A DNA stretch of 64,000 nucleotides from Rhizopus arrhizus (Eukaryota; Mucoromycota; Mucoromycetes; Mucorales; Rhizopodaceae): positions 1,302,001 to 1,366,000 of the forward strand of contig JAKZZE010000006.1 in NCBI GenBank assembly GCA_024220505.1. Reading direction: 5' to 3'. The notes under the pieces are model-generated. The model had not been told where the DNA came from, searched no databases, and saw only the letters and a list, made by a program, of their open reading frames with translations. Shown one piece after another: positions 12,201 through 24,079 of the stretch (positions within the stretch are counted from its first letter, which is position 1; each line of letters starts with the position of its first letter). The translations under genes were made by a program, and so were the position numbers.

Positions 12201-12809
12201 TGAAATCTGTGGTGAATTGATTGATAACATCAGTCGCACAGATGCTGCTATTGCTGGTGCATTCTATCAATCTTATTATCTTAGTTTACTTCAAGACATT
12301 TTCTTTGTATTAACCGATAGTGACCATAAGAGTGGTTTCAAGGGTCAAACCGAAGTATTGGCACGTCTTTTCCAATTAGTGTCAAGTAATATGATTACTG
12401 CTCCACTCTTTGACCCATCTCAAGTGTCTAATCCAACAATGACAAACGCTGACTTTTTACGCGAACACGTTTCTACATTACTTCAAAACGCATTCCCTCA
12501 TCTGCAAAGGTACAAAAGGAGCAAAGATGGATGTTGAAAAGAAGCTAATATTTTAATAGTGCACAAATTAAAGTGTTTGTTCATGCCATGTTTGAATACA
12601 ATAACAATCCTACTAAATTCAAATTAGAAGTACGTGATTTCCTTATCCAATTGAAAGAATTTGCAGGAGAAAATGCGGAACTTTATTTAGAAGAAAAAGA
12701 ACGAGAAATGGAAGCTCAAAGAAAGGCAGAAATGGCAAAGGCCTTGAGTATTCCTGGTATGGTCAAGCCATCCGAATTGCCAGTTATTGATGAGGATGAA
12801 AACCTTTAA
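8973..12809 (+). CDS. XPO1: Exportin-1 / CRM1, nuclear export receptor
   Basis: Thirteen exons: 8973-9065, 9116-9217, 9306-9378, 9444-9550, 9606-9721, 9776-10010, 10063-10311, 10361-10600, 10648-10809, 10863-11405, 11459-11902, 11956-12509, 12560-12809. They encode 1055 residues, close to the usual 1070-1080. Near-invariant CRM1 blocks are present: [56 protein letters not shown] and [13 protein letters not shown]1 is the HEAT-repeat karyopherin that binds leucine-rich export signals together with RanGTP. The NES-groove cysteine that leptomycin B modifies is present at about residue 504 ([14 protein letters not shown]), so the protein should be of the drug-sensitive type; this is inference from the family. 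The second intron carries a long poly-A run. Confidence 0.97.
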
Positions 12810-13128
12810 AAAGTTTTTTTTAAAAAAAAAGCATGCATAAATGAAAAAAAAAAAAACTCTAAAATGCCTTATAATAAAGAGTTGTTATTATGTGTGTTTA
12901 TTGTATGAATGAGGTTTGCTGTTAATTTGAAGATGTGTGAACTACAAATAGGTGTGTGTAACATCTGTAGTGGGCTTTGAATGAATTATGAGCGGCTTGT
13001 ATGTGTTTTTTTTTTATCTTTCAAAGTGATGATTTGTGGTAGTCTTATGTACAAAATATATGTTTTGATTTTATTTATTTATTTATATTGTGTGAGAATA
13101 TGTACAAATATAAGCCAAAAGATAGACA
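12810..13128. other. Spacer between convergent genes
   Basis: Short AT-rich gap between the 3' ends of exportin-1 and the GT49 gene. It has A-rich and T-rich runs and AATAAA-like strings on the exportin side, but no gene. Confidence 0.5.
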
Positions 13129-14520
13129 TTATACAAATCTTGAAACAGCTCTTTGGTATGGTTTGATGGAAGCGCATTCTTTTCGCAAATTATCTGATTT
13201 TGGATCATCCCATTTCTTTTGAGAGATGAATCTTCGAGCCAATCGAATACATAATTCTTCTCTAAATTGTGTATATAATCTTCTATTATAGTAACGCTAT
13301 ACATAGAAATGTAAGTAAAGAAAAAAAAAAAAAAAACCTTGTGTTACCTCAACTTGTCTTGCTTCGTCTGGATAGGCGTGTGTTTGATGAATGATAAAGT
13401 CATTAGGTAAAACATAATAGCTTACACCAGAAATATACAGCTCATAAAGACAAGCAGCCTTATTACTTCCATAACCTGCAAATCGTTCATCGCACCAAGG
13501 AGATCCTTGATTTTTAAAGATCACATAAGGCTCATATGAATGTTGGTAAGTAGTGACTTGATAGATCGAATCATCTGTTGACATCCATCGATCATAATCT
13601 GTTGGAGCATGACCAGGTAACCAAAACGAGTGAAACATTTCGACTTTATTATCTTGATAGGCCATAATCAGTTCTTGTTTATTCCTGGGAAACGTACGGA
13701 AGTCCAGACCATCTTGCTGTTTTGAAAATTCGAAAGCAGGGATGACCAACGCAGCCTCACCACTTTCAAGCAGAGACATTGCTTTGGGGTTATTCAATAC
13801 ATTATCACGAAGATTGGAACATGGATAAAAATCAATATCGAGCAACATTACATAATCTGTTCTTGCAAACAGCTTTGCCACATTTCTCCACAAATTCAAC
13901 TCTCGATCGAATTCATCACGTACAATATGAACATCGACGTATTTACGCATCTCTGGACTCTTTTCGATCGTGTCCTCCAAGACTTCTAAAGTATATTCCC
14001 CTTCTTCATCATCGGATATGTGAATCGTAGTAGATATTGGACCTATAGAAAAGATGAATAAATCAACCGAGGTAGTCTTCTTATTACCTTTATATTTCTT
14101 TGCAAGTCTTGCTAAATTGGGTATTCTGTTTCTAGTAACCAATGTGACAATAGTGATGTCTTTAGATTCCATATCCATTTCAGCTTTATAATAATAAGGT
14201 ATTATCTTGGATTGTCCAGAATAAGAAAATGATTTAGATAAAATGGCTTCAATTGGCATTTCATGTGTCGCATCTACATCAAATATTAGAATCTTGATTC
14301 TTATTTGTAACTTTTATTTACTATTTCTATCTGTCCAACTTATCATTGTTGTATTTGTTGTCTCTAAATCAACTATGTCTTCTTCGTCAAATACATCTCT
14401 TCTATAATAAGAATAGCCTGTTGTTGGTCTACAGTATTTGGATAATAATGCGAACACGGATAGTAGTGCAATCAATGCAAACCACTTGTAATTTTTACGC
14501 TTCATCGAATCAGTACTCAT
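13129..14520 (-). CDS. LARGE-type (GT49) glycosyltransferase, type II membrane protein
   Basis: Four exons on the minus strand, in coding order: 14520-14322, 14273-14088, 14042-13348, 13296-13129; 415 residues. A short cytosolic N-terminus is followed by one membrane anchor (WFALIALLSVFALLSKY) and a stem, the layout of Golgi glycosyltransferases. The catalytic domain has VMLLDIDFYPC with the metal-binding DID at about 197-199, and WCDERFAGYGSNKAA with HQTHAYPDEARQVE near the end, as in LARGE/B4GAT1-like GT49 enzymes. The 45-bp intron 14043-14087 has no stop and keeps frame, so it can be mistaken for coding; removing it gives the expected KKYKGPISTT. Probable role: adding sugars to glycoproteins in the Golgi; donor and acceptor unknown. 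Confidence 0.88.
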
Positions 14521-16390
14521 TTTAATAGAAAGAAAGTAAAGAAAGGGCTTTTTTTTCCCATTCTTTTAAAAATATATATTTGTCATAGGACTCTTTGCCT
14601 TCCTTTGATCGTTACACCATCTCGTCTTTCCCCCTTTTTCTGATCTTTTTTTCACCCCTCAGCCAGGCTATACTAAAAAAACAATTGACATTTTCAAATC
14701 ATTCGTGTCACTATAAACAACAGCAATCTTTATCCATTGTGGTTTATTCAGGCCATTAAAATACAGAAAAAAACGATAGCTTTCTTAATGAGCAAAAATC
14801 ATAATGACAGCCAACCCTATCTTTCAAAATTTTGGAATTTTTTATATATAAAAAAAAAAGAGTAAAATATCAAGGTTTTAAAGTAGCCCAATAGGTGCAC
14901 TTTCCAAATAAATAACAAAATACAATTAAAAAAAGAACAAAATAAGTCATATCACATGTTTATTTTTACACTTATGCCATTTTTCTGTGTGGCTGTAACA
15001 TACTCAAGTGTAAGGCTGTGTTTTTAGAGTGTGAAAATAAAGACAATCTAAGCAGTTTACGCTGGAGATTTTTTTTTGAATAAAGTGTGCTTTTATGCCT
15101 TACTGCTTTATGGATATACAATAACGTGATTAATGAAAGCAAGCATTTAAAAAGGGTTGTATTATGAAAATACAAAATACGAAGCACAAAAAAAGTCTAT
15201 TTTATAAAAACAAATGCATCAAGCAAAAAGCATCATCTCATTCTATTATCATTAATTCTATGCTTATATTGAAATAGATTTAAACATATCGTTGCTTATG
15301 CTCTTTTATAAATTTATTCAGCCGAATTTTATATTTCACTCTCAACGCTTACCAGCGAAAAGGAAAAAAAAAATTCAACACAGCATATTGCGGAATAAAT
15401 AACTAAGGAAAAGTGTGTTCTTAATAGCAATGTCATCTAAGTGATCATGCTGAAGGATGTATTCTATTTCTATTTCTATTTTTTTTTTTTTTTTTTTTTT
15501 TTGCAAAGAAATGCACTTTTGTAGAAATTCTAACAATTTGAAAGACTTTGCTCTATAATCCGCAGACTTATATGACTAGTCTAACTAAACAAAGGATTTA
15601 TATTCTTTACCCGAAACTATGGGAAAAAACAGTTGAGAACTCTGATTCATTATTATCCATAGAAACGGACAGAAAGGTGCACAAAAAAGAGTGACTAGAA
15701 GAATAGGAACATCTTTGCACAACTTTCCCTTTTTTGCAGTAAGAAAACACAGTAAACTGAGCTAAATTACATAAGATAAACTAAGCTTATTGTGTCAGCT
15801 TTCTTTTTATCAAGATTTTTAAACATTTTAAACTATAGCAAGATCATGAAATTATTTATATATTACACGACGTATAATTTGGAGTAAATTTCCTTAATAT
15901 GATAAGATAAAATCAAAGTCATTATAAGCCATGTATTGACCCTCAATCAATATATAGTAACCAACTATCCTTGGGCAAATACGAAATTAATTGATAGAGA
16001 CGATGCAGTAACTGACTCTATGCGTTTCAGTGAATGGTCAGTTACTTCCGAAATCGTGGAGAAAAGATTTGTTGGACATAAAGTCTTGTAAGCTTGCAAT
16101 TTATATTAAATTTAGAATTGAGATATTAAAGCACAATAAAAGAGAGGTCCTTTATATTACATTTGCTATTAAGCGATCACTGTGGTTTGTAGTAACCAAG
16201 TAAACAATGGTTATGGTAGAATGTTATAGATCTGGTGTTACGAAACCGGATAATATTCCTATATAAAAAAAGAACAGCCTTCATTCTCGGGATAAAAAAA
16301 GGTAAATGCTGTCATTTTTCTTTTGTTTCTTCATCAATTGGCTATCATACTAATATCTTCAAGCATGAATGCACATTTTATTACAATAAT
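14521..16390. other. Intergenic spacer
   Basis: About 1.9 kb, AT-rich, with a CTATTT repeat leading into a T run near 15465-15502. No coding frame on either strand has recognisable content. The promoter of the GT49 gene should lie at the left end. Confidence 0.5.
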
Positions 16391-16890
16391 TGAGGAGAAA
16401 AAGAAGGAGTAGATGTTTGTATTGCTGTATGTGTTCATGGAGAAAATTTTCCTTTAGAAAGTAAAGTTGACGGGTAAGGGCAAAACGCTTTTCAAAAACA
16501 ACTAAAACAAAACCCCCTTTTTTTTTTCTAAAGTCTTAGAGGAGAGTGTTATCTTCTAGGTAGCAATAGTTGATAAAGAGAATAAGGATGAAACGATTGA
16601 AAGGGATTTTTAAATGAAATAGCTTGACTTTTGCACGGTAAGATGCAATTGGCAAACTGGGTCGTCTGGCTGTCCTTTCGGAAGCGCGGGGTCTTTATGC
16701 AGGTCAATTGCTAGCAAAGACAATTTTGGAATATGCTGAAGCCAATCGATATCAACCTGTAATACTTCATTCGCAACATCCACGACGGAGATTTTATGCT
16801 AAAGTCGGGTTTATGATTGGTAAAGGCCAATAGATTGTTGATAAGCACACTAAACCATACATTCGAACCTGGAAAAGTAATCTTTACTGA
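16391..16890 (+). pseudogene. Decayed GNAT N-acetyltransferase
   Basis: In one frame the DNA reads GKLGRLAVLSEARG, then GQLLAKTILEYAE, then RRRFYAKVGFMIG. This is the order of the GNAT core: beta-4 strand, acetyl-CoA loop and FYxKxGF. The frame carries a TAA at 16639-16641 and a TAG at 16831-16833; the pattern continues past the latter (PYIRTWK), as the family's last strand should. About 160 bases upstream a segment reading VDVCIAVCVHGENFPLESKVD resembles the N-terminal strand and helix. The acetyl-CoA loop is degraded (RGLYAGQ instead of RGxGxG/A). Two stops plus a damaged cofactor loop argue for a pseudogene; an unusual intron arrangement could rescue only part of it. Confidence 0.7.
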
Positions 16891-17244
16891 TGGGTTGAAC
16901 ATCGCTTCACGCTCATGTACTCGCTCCCATGGTTAAGTTTAATATACAAGACGTTTGTTATAAGACCTATCTTTAAAAATTAAAAAAAAGTAGAGAGCTA
17001 TAACAAGTACAATAATAACATAAAGCCTATTTACATATTTTTCTTTACAACAATATGTATGCTGGTCCTTACTTGTTTTCTCCGATAAACCCTTACGCCA
17101 AAGAACACTTTTATGGTTTCAGATCATTTTAAAAGACAGTGTCTACTTGGTCAATGGGAAATAAAAGAGATAATAAGAATGAAAGGGTATAAAAAGAGAC
17201 AAATTAAGATCATCCTTTAATTCTCTGTTTCTTTCTGTTATAAA
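16891..17244. other. Upstream region of the septin-like gene
   Basis: AT-rich 354 bp with a TATAAAAAG string near 17190 and a pyrimidine-rich leader before the ATG at 17245, consistent with a promoter. No gene seen. Confidence 0.45.
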
Positions 17245-18523
17245 ATGTTGTACTCTCAAAAGATCTCTTATCATTCTCGATCCAAAAAAGACGCTGTTTC
17301 TTATCTCAATGTAATAGTTGTCGGCGCCGCGGGTTCTGGCAAGACTTGCTTTATCCGTACACTATATGAAGCTTTAAGGCAAGACATGATCCAAGGCACT
17401 TTTAAGGAATCAAAACACAAATCACTCAAGGGCTGCGTCGAACCAACTGAAGAGATGTATACGATCTCGATGCATATTGAAGATGGTGGCCGACGCACTG
17501 CTTTAACACTCACCGATACACCTGGATTTACTTCTAATTCTCAATTAGTCGAACAGCTCAAAGCTATTACACAGCACATTGACTCTCAATTTGCTCGTAC
17601 TCTTGCTGAGGTATTATGGATAAATTCTCCTAAGTCCTTTTCTAATTTCTCCTTTTCAAACTTAGGAATCAAAAGTGAAGCGAGATGCAAAGGCTTCCGA
17701 TACACATGTCCATGCTTGCATTTATTTTATGAGCGAATCCAATATCCATGGTTTGTCCGAAGTGGATAAGTTCATCTTGAAAGCACTCAGTTCCCGAGTC
17801 AACGTGATTCCCGTGCTCAGTAAGGCGGACACTTTATCAACCGCTCATGTAGAAAAATTGAAAAATATCATTAAAGAAGAAATTTTTGACGTCTATCGTA
17901 TTCCAATCTATGGTCATATACAATTTGACGAAGATGATGAAGATGAAGAAATGGATGATGACAATTCTATTTATAAAGATGGCTCTTATCTTTCTAGAGC
18001 AATGGACATGCTTCAAGAATGTGTTTGTGAAGACCGCGACGAAGATGCTCGTTCTATGCTTCAATATCTTAGGGCTATACCCTTTTCATTAATTAATTAT
18101 GAAGAGGATCCGCATACAGGTCGTCCAATTCAACTTATACCATGTGAAGCAAATGGTAGTTGCTATACAAGTACAGCTAGTCTTCCAGAATACAGTAGTC
18201 ATCAAAACAATTCATTGGATAGCATCACAAGCTCTTCTTCTTTAATAAGGCCGCAAAGCCTTCTTGGCATGGGAAGTAGGCAAACGTTGGGAAGACGTTA
18301 TCCTTGGGCTGCTGTTGAATGCTTCAATCCTACACACTGTGATTTCTTAATTTTAAAAAGGATCCTTTTATCCTCTCACCGCGAAATGCTCAAGATTGAT
18401 ACTTTTGAATGCTTCTATGAAAGATATCGAACACAGCAATTGATCGGCAACAGAACAGTACAGAATTCGCCAGAAGATACACCAGAGCTTGACCAAGAGC
18501 TTGGTAGTCCCATGTTATCCTAA
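17245..18523 (+). CDS. Atypical septin-family GTPase
   Basis: Two exons (17245-17610, 17666-18523) give 407 residues. G1 is GAAGSGKT at 27-34, G3 is DTPG at 91-94 and G4 is SKAD at about 174-177, where most septins have AKAD. The septin unique element follows near the C-terminus (GRRYPWAAVECFNPTHCDF, then LKRILLSSHREMLK and YERYR). Unusual points: a very acidic insert (EDDEDEEMDDD) after G4, a Ser-rich insert of roughly 70 residues before the unique element, and no C-terminal coiled coil. Septins polymerise into filaments at the bud neck, septum or hyphal cortex; this divergent member may be a non-core paralogue. Family assignment is strong, subgroup unknown. Confidence 0.82.
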
Positions 18524-19052
18524 CTAATAAAAACTACATTTTTATTCTCCTTCAAAAAGGAAAAATCCTAACCAAAATTGCTTAAACTTCATCTCTTTTT
18601 TTACCAAACCTGACTCTCGTACATATTTTCAAAATAGCGCTTTAGGCCTTCTACATATGCTCCTTTTTAAACTTTTTTTTTCTCTTTTTTTCGTACATTA
18701 ATAGCCCTTTTAATTGAACAAGATCTAATATACCACGCTCACCGTTTAACCAAACTCACTTGTACACCTTTAATCTAAAAACTTATTTACTTTTAAGGAA
18801 TAATAAAATAACCCCTTCTTTGCTAATTTCCAATTACTAATTAAAGCTTGACAAGACGTATAATGTACAGCAACTTAATAGAACTGACCATTTGAAAAAA
18901 GAGAAATTGTGTAGTATAACAGAGATATATGTTACAGCTTTAGTACTCCGAGTATTAACAGCTCAAGTTTCTTCCTCAGCCAAGAGCTGCTTAGTATTTT
19001 TATACATTTTATTTTGTTGTATTTTCTTTTCTTTTCAAAAAAAAAAAAAATC
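18524..19052. other. Intergenic spacer, promoter of UNC13-like gene
   Basis: About 530 bp of AT-rich DNA between two genes on the same strand. The last 40 bases are T- then A-rich. An upstream in-frame ATG at 19014 would add 13 residues but lies in low-complexity sequence. No separate gene seen. Confidence 0.45.
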
Positions 19053-21775
19053 ATGCAAGTGAAAAGCTCTTCAACTCTTCGACGTGGTGGAGGAAGTTCA
19101 AAAAGAACCGTTCGACCACTCAACCCAGCACTTGTTTATGACTATACCTTACGTTGTGCCATTCGGGCTTGTCTTGACCAACGAGCCAAAGCAGCAGCCA
19201 AAGCAGCAGCCAGAGAGACCAAAAGAGAAACCAGTATGCACAGACACTCGGTTCACTTAAGTGGCATGACAGATGTGCTTGGCAATTTAGCGGACAAGAT
19301 TGTAGGCGATGAAACTGAAAAAAGCAACAAACTGACCAAGCCAGTGGTTGTGGGCTTAATGCGTCGACTGGAAGACATTAAGGACGGAAAAGATGTTTCC
19401 AAGCAAGAATATATTGATCGACGATTCATCTCGGTTATTCGACACATGAGAAATGAAGTAAAGCAGCATCGATACCGACCCCAAGGCTCCATTAACGATC
19501 TTGTTGTTACTTTTCTTAAACTAAGTGAGGCTGAACTCAAAAAGTCGGATCCTAACCCAGCTGTGTGGTTTAAGGACCTGGATCGTTATGTGGTTCGGTT
19601 CACAGAGATCTTATTATATGTCTTGAAAGAGGACGCTCCTTCAGCTGCATCTTCTGAATACATTGAATCTCTACAGAAATCTATTCTTCCCAAATCGAAA
19701 AAGCAACCAGATCAAAGAAATAGTCATATTAACAATCATACATCGGCAGCAGATACTTTAAATATTGTCGAGAATTTTTCAATGGTCAAAACTGTACAAA
19801 ACTTGTTTCAAATCGAAAGCTCTGTTCACAGACAAAAGATTCGTGATCTCTTGCCTATTTGTACTGAATCGGTAAAGAAAATGTTTTGTCCTAACATAAT
19901 TTACTGATATCTGTATGTATAGAATTATTTAATGGATTTGAAGCAATGCATAAATGCGATCAATACAAATCAGCCCTTCCCTGGAAGAAGAGAGGATTTC
20001 GCATCACAACAAGCTTACGACAGCTGGGTAGCTCGAGAGAAAAAGTATTTGAACGGCTTGATGACAGTGATGGTGATGAACCCCAACTTGACCATTACCA
20101 ATAAATCCGAACAGGACGTGGGCTCCACCAACCTGCTCTCAGCTGGCAGAAGGTCCTCAACAGAATCCAAGCGAGCCTCCTTTTATGGTAGTGGTAATGG
20201 CGACGATTTTATATACACCTTTATCCCTAATGATCCTCGCACTTACTTTCGTTTGTTGATGAACATGTGTATTGACCTTGACACCAATATTGCACCAGAT
20301 GCAGAAAAAGCCAAGACAAGTGTCTTGTCACAGGCTTCTGATGATCTCTTGCGTGAATGTTCCAATACATGGCGTTTGTCTGCTCCCTTTAGATCTGTTT
20401 TGTATTTGGAATTGATAAAGACGCGTATGGATACAGAAGAGATTGACATTTATGATGCAATTGATGATGCTCGTGAGGCGATTCGTGCTCTTGACAAATG
20501 TCTGAAAGAAAATGAGATACAGAATTGGACCATCAATGACGTATGCATCAAAAAGGTGTATGTGTATGCTTAGGTTGTTAATATTTTCTGTAGAGAGAGA
20601 GTTTAGTTCGAGTATTTGAAGGTGTGAATCATACCTGCCTTCATGCGTTAGCTGAATCCTTAGGACGATACTGGGATGTTGAGTAAAGTAAAAAACCCTT
20701 TTTGAAAGAAAAAAAAAAAATGAAAAAAAAGGCTAAGAAAAGAAAACAAACACTCTGTTGCTTTTTTTCTCTATAGTCCTACTCTAGTCAGAGATCAAGT
20801 TGCTTTACTTGAAAGCATATACGAAAACCCTGCTTATTTAGAAGACCATTCAAATCCACTAGAACAGTTTGTTTTCTTAGAAGATACTATAGCTGTAAGA
20901 ATAAGAAAAATAAAGCTTTTTACTCATTTTTTTATAGGGTGCAGCTGTATCAAGATGGCGTGTATTGGAAAAATCGGTTTTGAATCCCAAAAATGATGAT
21001 ATGACAAATTTGATGAATTTAGCTGATAAATTAATCAAAGAATTAGTTACAGTTGCTAAACGATTCAAGAAATCGTTGAAAGGGTAAAATCTTTTTATTT
21101 CATGCTTATATTTCTTGAAGAAATCTAATACCATAAAAAGCTATGTGCATGCTCCAGGTATCGTTATGGCTCGTCAAATGCCGTTTTTTGTTTTAGAGAT
21201 GGAAAATTGGGCGTTCTTACCAGACGCAAAGCAAGCACCTATTGAACTCACTTTTGAATTATACGACAAGGTATTGACACTAAAAAGACTTTATGATCAA
21301 TACGGACCCAAACAAAAGTCTGCTCTGTTCAAAGTTGAATCCTGGTTCTTGACACACGTCCGTCGCTGGCTTGCGTCAACAAATGAGGCTACACCCGAAT
21401 GGGTAAGAAACGCAATCAAGCAAGATGAATTTAAACATATTAATGAATTAACACTGCACTCATCCTCGGTTGTGGATTTGTTTACTATGTTTCATCAAGC
21501 TGTTGAATTTGTACAAAATTTAGAGTGGCCCAACCACTTACAGGAATGTAGGTTCAATACTGCCTTATCGAAAGTGATTGGTGTTGCTCTTGAGCAGTAC
21601 ACAATGGAGATGGAGGATATGATCACTACAGATATCTACCCTCGTGCAGTGCGCGAAAGGGATCCTAGTGGAAGCGGGAACTTCTTTAATAGAGCGCGTA
21701 ATCAATTGATCGGAGGACGTCCGCTGACTAAAAGTAATCATAGTGATGAGGTACCGGCAGACTTTTTGGTGGAGG

Positions 21776-21834
<59 letters not shown>

Positions 21835-23431
21835 AAAAAAAGCTGAATGATTTGTATTAGACATGTGTTAAAGTAAATAATATTGAAGCTGCAAGAACAA
21901 AGCTTGATAGGTTATATCAGAGTATGGATGTAGATGAAATTGCTCAAGCAATGCGAGAATATGGATCACAGGTTCCTGCAGCTACAGAAAAATCAGGGAA
22001 CGAACAACAGAATTATCTTTATTCTATTAAAATCGTGAGAGCAGAAAATTTGCCTCCTTCTGATAATAATGGCCTTAGTGATCCATATATTGTATTCGAA
22101 ATTGATAATAAGCCCATTACGAGAACAAAGACTGTTTATGAAACACTGAATCCTCGTTGGGATCAAGTATTTGATATTTGGCTTACTGAACAAACAGTGG
22201 ATGTGTTGGCACTTGTTTATGATGAAGACATGATTGGTGCCGATGAAGAATGTGGCGGTGTTTGGTTCAAGTTATCCCCTGATTACTTCGATGATTATCA
22301 AACACATGAACTTGTACTAAGTTTTGTTCCTCAAGGAAAACTCATCTTACGTATTAGCATGGAAGGTGAAAAAGATGACATACAGTTTTGGTTTGGTAAA
22401 GCTTTCCGAACTCTCAAAAGAGCAGAAAATGATGTACTGGGTCTTATTGTAGATAAGGTAAAAAATAAAGAAGCAATATTAAAAAAATAGATTAAAAACT
22501 AACGTTATTCTTTTTAGATGGGTAGTTACTTTCGACAAATACTAAGTCGCAAAACATTAGATAAACTTTTTTTACGTGATCGCAGCTTCTTTTCTTCGTT
22601 TTCAAGTAGAACAAAGCAAGTTGACCCTACTCTTCAAGACTGTGAAGATGCTATTGTTCCTGTGTTAGATTATTTAGAAAGAAATCTCAAAATATTGAAC
22701 GACAATCTGTCTGAAACAGTAATGCAGTCAATAGTATTAAGAATATGGAAAGAGATACTTTTAGCATTAGAAGGAGTCTTATTGCCACCGCTTTCAGAAC
22801 AGTTATCAGATCTGAAGCCATTGGATGATTATGAATTCCACGTTGTATATAAATGGCTAGAGGTAAAACAAGTTGAACTGACAGTAGTATCTCTTAACAT
22901 ATCTTTTTTTTTTTTTTTTCATAGCTACTAAAAATATTATTTAATGGTGGTGAAGATGCTGATGCTGTTCCATTGGATAAACTTGAAAACTCTCAATATT
23001 ATGCACTGTTGGCTATTAATGCTGCCTACAATATGGAGACAGAAGAGTTGATTCAAGGATATAATAACGTTGTAAAGAATCAAATGGAGATAAAGATGCG
23101 AGGAGGAAGGAAAGCAGATAGAAGTAAATCTGTCTATCAATCAAAGAATACCGTCAAAAAGAAGAAATCATTTATGGGTGGTAAAAAATCAGTGTCTATT
23201 GATTTACCCAATGCCGACACCATCTTGCGTATTCTTCGTATGCGTAAAGATAAGCAAGTCAGAGATTTTCTACATGCGGAATTTCAAAAGCGTAACTATC
23301 CAACACCTGCTGAAACCACTCCTGCAGATAAAATAAGTCAAGATGCTAAAGAACAAGAGGTTGTGCCTGACGCTCCTATTCTAACAAATGATTTGACTCC
23401 TGTGAATGAAAATACATTGCCTTTAAGATAA
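19053..23431 (+). CDS. UNC13/Munc13-like protein with MUN region and C2 domain
   Basis: Nine exons: 19053-19871, 19923-20540, 20594-20682, 20777-20894, 20938-21083, 21141-21774, 21861-22457, 22518-22862, 22925-23431; 1290 residues in phase. A long helical MUN-type region occupies most of residues 1-850. A C2 domain follows at about 859-970 (YSIKIVRAENLPP, GLSDPYIVFEID, LNPRWDQVFDIW, YDEDMIGADEE) with the acidic loop residues expected for calcium or lipid binding. A second helical block (MHD2-like, DPTLQDCEDAIVPVLDYLE) follows, then a basic KKKKSFMGGKK patch and an acidic tail. Fungal relatives such as S. pombe Ync13 act at the plasma membrane in vesicle tethering and exocytosis/endocytosis balance; that role is inferred. 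Met at 19014 is an alternative start. Confidence 0.85.
21779..21832. repeat. 54-nt poly(A) tract inside an intron
   Basis: An uninterrupted run of A starts two bases after the GTAT donor of the sixth intron of the UNC13-like gene, followed by a G and seven more A. No target-site duplication was found, so it looks like an expanded microsatellite rather than a retroelement tail. Its length may be wrong in the assembly. Confidence 0.9.
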
Positions 23432-23574
23432 AATAAAATTTAACAGACCCTAATAATAAAAAACAGACAGCAGGAAAAAAATATTGTCTGCTATTTGATT
23501 CATACCCTTTGGGTTCCTTGTAACATTACTTACTTTGCTATAAAAGAAACAAATATATCATAGTATTTTTTGTT

Positions 23575-23829
23575 TTATTTGGATTTTTGATTATTGAACA
23601 ACTGTTGTAAATCCACCAGAGTTAATATTATTTTTCCATTTACAGCAAATAAGTCAAATTTGCTAATCCAACACATCGTATTCTTTATAGCAAGAAAAAA
23701 TACTTTTGTATTTTCCCACAGGATACGATATCCTGATACGGATTGACATATGATTCTTTGCATGAATTTTTGTTGCTGCTTTTTTTTCTCAGTCACATAG
23801 CCAAAAAAAAGTATAAATAAAGCATCCAT
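23575..23829 (-). CDS. Small hypothetical ORF next to the LINE insertion
   Basis: An 84-codon frame on the strand opposite the UNC13-like gene. The ATG lies 15 bases from the LINE's left target-site copy, so any promoter or upstream exon would be separated from it by 5.3 kb of transposon. The translated segment SVSGYRILWENTKVFFLAIKN looks protein-like, but I recognise no family. It may be a broken gene end, or chance in an intergenic region. Confidence 0.25.
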   Translation of the reverse strand: MDALFILFFGYVTEKKKQQQKFMQRIICQSVSGYRILWENTKVFFLAIKNTMCWISKFDLFAVNGKIILTLVDLQQLFNNQKSK

Positions 23830-23844
23830 CTTTGCATTTCTTTA

Positions 23845-23857
23845 GCTCCTTGCGTAC
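23845..23857 (+). repeat. Left target-site duplication of full-length LINE
   Basis: GCTCCTTGCGTAC is repeated exactly at 29149-29161, directly after the LINE poly(A) tail. One further A could be shared but is ambiguous with the tail. This fixes the insertion boundaries. Confidence 0.9.
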
Positions 23858-24079
23858 ATCCCTCGCGTACGCGTACAAGATCCAAGATCATCATTCAACA
23901 TTCACTAATCATCCAAGATCAAGATCATTCATCCCCCATTCACTAATCAAGACATCGCGTACCAACTCATTCAACAAGATCAACGCGTACAAGATCACTA
24001 ATCTCTTCAACACTAATCAATCAAGATCAAGATCAATTATTAATAATTTTTTACATTGAACAAGATCGGCATACATCCA

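Noticed and set aside
21565..21864. 99-codon minus-strand frame across the poly(A) tract
   Set aside because: Driven by the T homopolymer, antisense to UNC13-like exons.
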